Shown here: one piece after another, positions 58,901 to 61,435 of the stretch
Numbering within the stretch: position 1 is the first letter of the stretch
Layout: each line of letters opens with the position of its first letter
Source: Clostridia bacterium
GTDB taxonomy: Bacteria > Bacillota > Clostridia > Oscillospirales > Acutalibacteraceae
NCBI GenBank assembly: GCA_017415515.1
Contig: JAFQGI010000025.1
Location: forward strand, 1 to 61,435
Direction of reading: 5' to 3'
Length of the DNA stretch: 61,435 nt
Position numbers and translations under genes: made by a program
Notes under the pieces: generated by a model
The model's input: only the letters and a program-made list of their open reading frames with translations
What the model was told of the DNA's origin: nothing
The model's database searches: none

Positions 58901-60109
58901 AACACCTTCTCGAAGGGCGTCACCGGCACGGCACTGTTTGCCATCGGTATACTGTTGGGCAATGCGGGACTGTTTCACGTGGGATTCGGCAGAACGGCAA
59001 AGGAACGTGCCGCCGACGAGATGGAGGGCTTGCAGGACGGTGCTCTTGTGATCGGTGACATGTCCATCTCGCTGGACTGGCTGCAACCGGCAGCATCGCC
59101 GCTGATCGTGGGCGCCAGTCTGGCCACTAACAAGCGTGAAAAGGGCTGGTCGCTCAGCACGGTGTTCGGTGCGGTATTCGACGGCACCGACAGCCTGTTT
59201 GAACTGACCATGCTGCAGAGCCTGTACGACCTGCTGGGTGGCTATGAAGCGGGACCGTCCGGATCGATGGCATCCATCGGCGAAAACGCGGTGAGTCAAA
59301 GCACACCCACGCTGATGGGACAGCTGGCACGTGCTATCGATCCCGTGCAGAGAAAGACCAAGGGTGACAACGCATTTGAGACCGCGGTAAACAAGGTGAT
59401 AGCGCGAATCCCCGGTTTGACCTATCTGCTGGATCCCGAATTGGACGTGTGGGGTAACGAGGTGTACCGCACCGGCAAGGCAAGCACAGGGTCGGCGGTG
59501 TGGAACGCAATACAGCAGTTTGTGTCTCCCGCCAACGCCAAAATCGGCACCGCAAAAGACGACCCCATCAGCGAGGAGATCCTGCGGCTGTACGAGGGCC
59601 AAGGCGGCGCGGTGATCCCCACCGCCGTCACCCGCGACGAGGCGGCAGAGATGGGGGAGGACTACGTAGACGTCAACCGTCTGCTGGGCGGCGCCAACCG
59701 TCTGGCCGTGGAGGAGTTTGTGGGCAACAAGAAAGCCTACGACGTGACGGTGGAGACCGGGGAGCTGACCGAAAAGGGCAACCCCCGCACCAAGAAGGAG
59801 ACCAAATACTACCGCGACATGACGGACGATGAGCGACGCAAGGTGCTCAGCCGCATCTATAAAGCCACCAAAGCGGAGGTGACCGGCGACACCGAGGGCA
59901 AAACCGAGAGCCAGCTCACCGACAGTGAGCGGTATATCCGCGAGCTGCTCCGCAGGGTGCAGAACGGTGAGCGGGGCACCTTTGACGGCACGTCGGTGCC
60001 CACGTCGGCGACCACGTCGGCGCCTGCGCAACCTCAACAGGAACAACCTCTGCGAGAGGACACATCCTATTACGAAGATCTGTTAAGGAGGATGAAAAAT
60101 GGCAATTAG
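52943..60109 (+). CDS. Giant polyvalent virion protein (ejection type) with peptidase and nuclease-like domains
   Basis: 2388 aa. Order: disordered start; helices; a Gly/Ala hydrophobic stretch at about 470-520 (AIGVGAASNLLIPGAGAYVT); a zincin-like segment AHEMVHTAEGTDQL at about 798-811; an AT-richer insert at about 930-1110 with FDHFWYYEAIVRYSNDEYSV and FLNVGRTHNDRTYHLYDIMT, like the PBECR/toxin-type nuclease modules of phage polyvalent proteins; an in-frame palindromic repeat at about 1154-1170; long helical regions; membrane-like segments near 1990-2015 (GTALFAIGILLGNAGLFHVG); and an LPD38-like C-terminus (NEVYRTG...). It would be injected with DNA and act in the new host. Ends with TAG. 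Confidence 0.85.
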   Translation: MAQRIYTIKSGLKPESMAAPAQPASVGAAGGVGDVALYNANTAGVPTANVAEVASAGQTAGRVYRKKNSLTMNNMSQVGQSATRTYAPKSAVVAEKIKYQTQSVQDWFKEAEAVAKDTTEYVSNNQGKWNAAYGSDYTERVGNLLASADDVASYIDYYLKEDEETYKATTDAFSQFKTYLADFDNYAAQMREDLGQFKSDEEYQKALAAAKEFEELLAVDVDGLENKIQFYNGILDMIAEHQEWQRMDVPNGYNLNEVRARLQDLESKLNYYGFPLYDIYGKPLWPEKEVEASLSEAEDLKEKAKQARVQNAVAGAKSDEDFQDYVSAGKNKDNPILANYDKIAGEMTKEQKNNYYYLRGKFGQEDAEIYFELVRDSIKAQHATDFYETYMKDKWYEGAFNVVQGLDSVSTGVQNAFGNHHTDDRLFDPQLVGSLVRENLSDTDLLYYDFKEGKWKEQKIFGSSLGQVLYDAGTNITAQLPAIGVGAASNLLIPGAGAYVTPTLMGVTAAGNSYKEALDMGYTPQQAREYALINGVSEIVMEKVLNGIGIAGDSLVGGALTKATSGIKNATVKNLMRFGGSLLSEGAEEWLQEILTPVYENIALDADNTWEDIDWEAAAYAGLLGAASAGVFNGTGIVTSVVQQHAQQNAQLRTVGRQFISGTNGLNIDKAIAIGLDNAKGTDAYNAAVKIQQRVRDGKSVSAYAVGRMVAQSQTEQAKTARAIERTVLSTAKEWSIPTDAAETVSAAAVSLGQKVEFVSPEGMHNRYMAGEYDSATDTVRLNAAERNVDKLIGAVLAHEMVHTAEGTDQLQKLAQIAERMENHKNGAGAWEKLQADVKRDYAKANKQLSDPEVKKEALAHWIAENLFQNKAFAKAVADGDANVGNAFFYLIDRVRRAMGVKKASAGNLAMLERLFMQALDNRTLGPREGDVQGAVNGAPVIDLSDHSELAKRVEGVPKGKKNEIIQQYILDALGKEPFRLSDGKMAVVDRSDARHIANFARSEMEVAQVAEIKKLVENARLYTDAPADGHGKFDHFWYYEAIVRYSNDEYSVFLNVGRTHNDRTYHLYDIMTENKRHRRLNEQPQRPKPNEGYAVRSGVSNTNVAQNSTDVNTQSMQEGAGISAQGALLSPESMEAVRNGTWREARVEGVQSESPRLPDGQTPPFRQGVQDAATSESASGAVRSQLQGRKQVDVSDLKKTNRRGQTHYDHDAAIDRLETELGKDEMLRRMYNATRMDRPKGIVEVDGRQVDAGAYMDAYERQLPDDVATLEQTVRHLEKQRTEEILRMEQEGKLGGYTFGGLKLDLQLFAAKRKYDLLQLDPGESGTEVRQFYEKRLRGTDANHNDELVEMLSGRTETYNPICNEETLADAKKYLDNKKNEDSLLQRIGEYNNDDLFDAKEVAAAIVLINRAVNDGDLGEAADMIIGLSRKGTIAGRAVQAYSMMARMTPEGTLKAAIRTMRAEADTIICKGASEKLDVLADDIVKAIEEAEDNGLSSKEIIDRIRKGVVGKDAPVQFDHVPQDLADQVSEATGTDVTGYTIVVSSEAMQAIVDGGANVETLVDTDAETLQIIVRDGTDIGTTETATAQQLTEGKKRLPAKLTREELVQLLSEDLAGENGNFFTQEEIHDLLWKTVNEAANVPEQVKRYVLKKIRKDDGGLAQRIYELHKRGDLKQVKLRRAMEEALELPHLTDEDLKWVVEKATEIQALDNAPVKQADAMDELYDYLGAKMHVSTLEMLAAWRKFSMLFNAKTHLRNIFSNFAYMGVRKMDSAIAMAIERVFVRDRSQWGAALGWSHTEHGQSIMPELKKQVELAVLEMQNRGPKYEQGTGQLKRHRKMFGTSKLGEKLNATSDWNSEWLEEEDIRFFRPAYIDALGQLMTARGVTEITTELHDIAMQRALEATFRNRNYISAWLSAPRRGLSSDKEFVRVMANLYDVAIPFVNTPAAVAEQAIWHSPIGIIKGAYEIWNATKGKGTKDIATAINTFSKGVTGTALFAIGILLGNAGLFHVGFGRTAKERAADEMEGLQDGALVIGDMSISLDWLQPAASPLIVGASLATNKREKGWSLSTVFGAVFDGTDSLFELTMLQSLYDLLGGYEAGPSGSMASIGENAVSQSTPTLMGQLARAIDPVQRKTKGDNAFETAVNKVIARIPGLTYLLDPELDVWGNEVYRTGKASTGSAVWNAIQQFVSPANAKIGTAKDDPISEEILRLYEGQGGAVIPTAVTRDEAAEMGEDYVDVNRLLGGANRLAVEEFVGNKKAYDVTVETGELTEKGNPRTKKETKYYRDMTDDERRKVLSRIYKATKAEVTGDTEGKTESQLTDSERYIRELLRRVQNGERGTFDGTSVPTSATTSAPAQPQQEQPLREDTSYYEDLLRRMKNGN
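56403..56450. repeat. Two-hairpin palindromic repeat, copy 9 (in frame in the polyvalent gene)
   Basis: AATCCCCCCGTCTGCCCGAT, GGACAGACACCCCCCTTTAG, GCAAGGGG. Flanks match copy 8 at 47555-47604; the inner palindrome differs. It encodes SPRLPDGQTPPFRQG. Confidence 0.85.
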
Positions 60110-61435
60110 AAAAGATATTGTGTGGACCGTGGCGGCGGATGGAGTGACCCTCCTCCCCGCCCATCCGCAGGACGGCGGCATCCAGGGCGAGGATAAGGCG
60201 GTGCGGATCAAATTCATCCTCGGTGCGGAGCATCCGCTGGTAACGGGAGACTATCAGATCTATATTGAGTGCGTGGACGCCACCGGCGGCTATGACAAAA
60301 CGGAGGTGCTGACTCCCGACGAGGAGGGGGCCATTACGGCGCTTGTGCCGCTGGCGTGGACCCAATACGGCGGCAACATCACCTTGAGCGTGGTCGGCGA
60401 GGCAGAGGCACAGCGCATTATCCTGGATGACGCACACCTGACCTTCCGCAGCCGTCCGGGCATGATCAAACGGATGCAACTGCTGATACAGACCTATATC
60501 CAAAAGCTGCTGAATCGGGCGGAAAGCGCGGTGGGTGTGGCGGAGAAAGCGGCAGCATCGGCCGATGAGAGCGCCGGCGAAGCCGCCGTTGCCAGGGATG
60601 CGGCGCAGGCCGCGGCGCAGATCGCCGCTGACGAGGCGAATCGGGCACAATACGAAAGGGTGCAAGTCTACAACGCCGCCGATTTTGTTGCCGCCCAAAA
60701 AGACGAGGTGGCGGCGGCGGCGCAGACCGCTGTGGAACGTGCCTTCGCCGCGCAGTCTGCGGCGCAGGCCGCAGCCACATCTGCCTCCGAGGCTGAGGCA
60801 GACCGAGCGTCCGCGGGACAGATCCTAAACCGTTGCCGTGAGGTGGAGGTGGACTGCGAGGAGTATGCGGACGATGCCAAGACGGCGGCGGAGGAGGCAA
60901 AGCTGGCAGCGGAACGTGCGGAGCAGAGCGGCGGTGGTGTTGGCACTACCGAATACAACCGCATCAACGTCCGTGACTATGGTGCCGTTGGCGACGGCAT
61001 CACCAACGATCAGCCCGCCATTTGGAAGGCGATTACAGCGGCAAAGGCACTTATCGCAGAGGATGTTCCTTGCGAGCTGTATTTCCCCGCCGGTACTTAC
61101 GGCATTCTTGAAGGTGGTATTGGTATCAAACTGCCGCAGGGCAAAGGTGGTCTGCGTATCGCCGGTGCAGGGCGTGAAATCACCACCATTCAGTATTTGG
61201 AGGAGTGGCAGAACGGCGGCAGCTACGGCAACGGCTGGTACGCATTGGATATTTCCCCCGAAGGCAGCCCTACACATTGGAACTACAATACCTATATCCA
61301 CGATGTAGCCATCACAGGGCTGACCATCCGTGACGATTACCCCGACAAGCATGCCACCCATACCGCAAAGGGCACGGCAGACAACGCCGCTTGGGGCGAG
61401 GAAAATCACGGTGTCAACATCGGCTATTGTGTCCG
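60099..61435 (+). CDS. Tailspike/tail fibre with pectate-lyase-like beta-helix, truncated by window end
   Basis: Open from ATG at 60099 (AAGGAGG 7 nt upstream; overlaps the previous stop by 11 bp) to the end: 445 codons without stop. Residues 1-130 form a beta-rich virion-binding head (MAIRKDIVWTVAADGVTLLP; ITLSVVGEAEAQRIILDDAH). Residues 150-285 are an Ala/Glu coiled coil. From about 290 the signature NRINVRDYGAVGDGITNDQP and AIWKAITAAK opens a right-handed parallel beta-helix of the pectate-lyase superfamily. Such proteins bind and often cleave surface polysaccharide. The catalytic part lies past the window end. Confidence 0.9.
   Translation, partial: MAIRKDIVWTVAADGVTLLPAHPQDGGIQGEDKAVRIKFILGAEHPLVTGDYQIYIECVDATGGYDKTEVLTPDEEGAITALVPLAWTQYGGNITLSVVGEAEAQRIILDDAHLTFRSRPGMIKRMQLLIQTYIQKLLNRAESAVGVAEKAAASADESAGEAAVARDAAQAAAQIAADEANRAQYERVQVYNAADFVAAQKDEVAAAAQTAVERAFAAQSAAQAAATSASEAEADRASAGQILNRCREVEVDCEEYADDAKTAAEEAKLAAERAEQSGGGVGTTEYNRINVRDYGAVGDGITNDQPAIWKAITAAKALIAEDVPCELYFPAGTYGILEGGIGIKLPQGKGGLRIAGAGREITTIQYLEEWQNGGSYGNGWYALDISPEGSPTHWNYNTYIHDVAITGLTIRDDYPDKHATHTAKGTADNAAWGEENHGVNIGYCV

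Noticed and set aside
51742-60109. Tape-measure protein of a long-tailed phage
   Set aside because: No tail tube, sheath or chaperone frameshift genes; portal, hub and tailspike types point to a short tail, so the long proteins are more likely ejection proteins.
1-61435. CRISPR array
   Set aside because: Repeats found are dispersed palindromes or short tandem coding repeats; none shows regular repeat-spacer spacing, and no cas gene is present.

Overview
The window looks like a chromosomal segment of a moderately high-GC gut Clostridium-type Firmicute (Oscillospiraceae/Ruminococcaceae-like). This rests on AAGGAGG ribosome binding sites, consensus -35/-10 promoters, TypA, RelQ-type alarmone synthetase, MsmK-less sugar ABC operon, and abundant palindromic intergenic repeats; no rRNA or taxonomic marker gene is present to prove it. 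Two mobile elements sit in host sequence.

Layout. 1-1.5 kb: decayed left flank with a partial tyrosine integrase, a flavin-type oxidase, a C-terminal scrap of a WYL regulator and scars of tRNA-Pro. 1.5-14.0 kb: a 12.4-kb genomic island bounded by a 47-bp direct repeat that is the 3' part of tRNA-Pro(GGG); it carries its integrase next to the intact tRNA, a serine recombinase, a Cro-like switch with three 18-bp operators, a replication/DNA-binding type gene and a small gene that are both interrupted by in-frame TAG codons, and cargo: WYL regulator, a 1579-aa secreted protein with six carbohydrate-binding-like modules and a metallophosphoesterase domain, a 37-aa leader-like peptide and an AraC regulator. 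14.1-28.95 kb: host core with typA, a sugar ABC operon (binding protein and two permeases), malQ and glgP (maltodextrin use), an uncharacterised three-gene operon, an HTH/zinc-ribbon/protein-kinase module, apt-relQ and tRNA-Lys. 28.95-29.5 kb: a series of tRNA fragments, apparently integration scars.

29.44 kb to the right end (and beyond): a prophage. It enters at a fragment of what looks like tRNA-Arg(CCG), then integrase, YHYH protein, ImmA peptidase and repressor (tail-to-tail overlap), early genes, an HUH-type Rep, ParB-like protein, a long run of tiny ATGA/GTGA-coupled genes, DUF3850 and RecU-like proteins, a late regulator, a strongly structured untranslated leader, and a P22-like podovirus morphogenesis block: TerS, TerL, scaffold, coat, gp4-like adaptor, portal, gp10-like hub, ejection-type proteins including a 2388-aa polyvalent protein, and the start of a beta-helix tailspike. 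The right attachment site and lysis genes lie outside.

Most notable: in-frame TAG codons at apparent Gln positions in the island; the structured leader in front of terminase; a two-hairpin repeat family found in host and prophage, twice in frame inside phage genes; a perfect inverted repeat covering the 3' end of tRNA-Lys; and a consensus-promoter membrane gene transcribed against the prophage early operon. All calls are by reading; no database search was run.
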